Source: Spirochaetota bacterium (GTDB lineage: Bacteria; Spirochaetota; UBA4802; JAGODF01). Taken from it: a stretch of 64,000 nucleotides of DNA. The position numbers and the translations under genes are program-made. The notes beneath the pieces were generated by a model, which saw only the letters and a list, made by a program, of their open reading frames with translations, was not told the DNA's origin and made no database searches. Every line of letters begins with the position of its first letter. The stretch's first letter is position 1. Shown in pieces: positions 63,283 through 64,000 of the stretch. Where the stretch lies: the NCBI GenBank assembly GCA_029974015.1, contig JARKUF010000004.1, positions 1 to 64,000 of the forward strand, in the 5' to 3' direction.

Positions 63283-64000
63283 TGGGGCCCAAAGGGAAGG
63301 CCGATTGGCCGGCCGCCGGAGACCCGCGTTTTACCGCTCTTGAGCAGATGATTGATATAAGTCCACATGCAGTCGATTGGGTTTCGTTCCGGCAGGCCCT
63401 TTCCCTGTCTCTTGCCACGGGAAAACCCTTTGCGTACCGTGGGGCCATGCGGTTCATCAATGAAAATCCGCCCTATTCCGCCTTCCTCTCGGACTTTGAC
63501 ATGTTTTTCCAGGAACAGGGCCTTGGGCATTTTATGGCGGAAGGGGACGACATTTCCTTTACGCCGAAGGGGCCGCTTTCCTTTGGGTCGTACCGCGTGA
63601 CAGTGAACCCCTATTCCTCCGCCGTGGAGATGCTGCTCCTCCTCGCCCTTCCGCTTTTTAATTGCCCGTTTCGCACGAAGCTTTTATTCAGCGGAGTGTC
63701 CCATTCCCCCCTCTCACCGGGTACGTCATGGATGAAGGAGTCGTTCCTGGCCGTGTTAGAGCAAATGGGCCTCTATGCCGGAGTTTCTTTGCGCAGGTTT
63801 GGATTTTACGGCAGCGGCGGCGGTGTCATGGAAGCGCGGGTTTATCCGTCAGAAGCGAAGGCCGTGAAGTTGGCCGCGCGTGGCGAGTTGACATGTACCG
63901 GCGTCCGTGTGTACATCGCCCACCTCGATACGGCAATCGCTGTGAAGCAGAAGGAGGCGCTCCGGGAAACCCTCGGGCTGGACCAGGCCCGGGCTGGGAT
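63282..64000 (+). CDS. RtcA/RCL1-fold protein, partial (runs off the window)
   Basis: An open frame with no stop from the ATG at 63282 to the window end gives at least 239 residues. The pattern follows the RNA 3'-terminal phosphate cyclase fold: ALSLSLATGKPFAYRG, ISFTPKGPLSFGSYRV, an SS-containing helix VNPYSSAVEMLLLLALPLFN, GVSHSPLSPGTSWMKESFLA, and FGFYGSGGGVMEARVYP. The latter resembles the RtcA 'G-Y-P-x-GGG' strand. The RtcA N-terminal signature GEGGGQILR is missing and is replaced by SPHAVDWVSFRQ, so it may be a non-catalytic RCL1-like or divergent member. Translation is coupled to serS by the one-base overlap. Confidence 0.7.
   Translation, partial: MGPKGKADWPAAGDPRFTALEQMIDISPHAVDWVSFRQALSLSLATGKPFAYRGAMRFINENPPYSAFLSDFDMFFQEQGLGHFMAEGDDISFTPKGPLSFGSYRVTVNPYSSAVEMLLLLALPLFNCPFRTKLLFSGVSHSPLSPGTSWMKESFLAVLEQMGLYAGVSLRRFGFYGSGGGVMEARVYPSEAKAVKLAARGELTCTGVRVYIAHLDTAIAVKQKEALRETLGLDQARAG

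Overview
The window is about 64 kb of a moderately GC-rich bacterial chromosome carrying roughly 53 protein-coding genes, one tRNA and an unusually dense set of short intergenic repeats. The gene content points to a Gram-negative, probably spirochaete-related organism. It has several secreted beta-barrel proteins, short spirochaete-like lipoproteins, LL-diaminopimelate aminotransferase (DapL), several cNMP-domain proteins, an XpaC/TelA pair, and an rpmH-rnpA-yidD-yidC-jag-mnmE cluster. This assignment is an inference from gene families and gene order; no rRNA is present to confirm it.

Region by region. 1-5 kb: uvrB, cutA and a previously uncalled 58-codon coiled-coil gene on the minus strand, then a dienoyl-CoA isomerase-like crotonase and pyrD. 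5-16 kb: a barrel protein, hisC, a small lipoprotein, a Cam-type gamma carbonic anhydrase, a PcrA/UvrD helicase, a TetR regulator with its own operator, and a coupled short-chain dehydrogenase/glycogen phosphorylase pair. 16-26 kb: a zinc-ribbon protein, a frameshifted barrel gene, an AT-rich toxin-antitoxin island with a frameshifted PIN toxin, efp, a metallo-beta-lactamase-fold protein, a DUF3467 protein, a second barrel protein, a CDF cation transporter, glyS and a Crp/Fnr regulator. 26-37.5 kb: a lipoprotein with dapL, a penicillin-acylase-fold protein lacking the usual nucleophile motif, a second metallo-hydrolase, a NamZ-type muramidase lipoprotein, a GHKL ATPase, a large cNMP-like protein overlapping an HNH nuclease gene, and a DUF4416 gene.

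37.5-43.3 kb holds the ribosome/RNase P/membrane-insertase/tRNA-modification cluster, preceded by four tandem copies of the main repeat and with no dnaA in front of it. 43-58 kb holds envelope-type genes (START domain, TPR proteins, a 1,238-residue TPR-DUF3857-transglutaminase protein, an FN3-like/TPR pair), a tandem cNMP protein, a DJ-1 protein, xpaC-telA and another TetR. 58-60.2 kb is a repeat-rich, mostly gene-free stretch containing an intact Phd/PIN toxin-antitoxin pair between two copies of a second structured repeat. The window ends with a TPR gene, tRNA-Phe, a small secreted protein, serS and a start-overlapping, previously uncalled RtcA-like gene that runs off the edge.

The most striking non-genic signal is a family of about 120-bp composite elements. 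Each has a GC-rich palindrome and an AT-rich inverted repeat, and the ends are mutually inverted (GGGAACCTCTAA / TTAGAGGTTCCC). More than twenty full or partial copies sit exclusively between genes.
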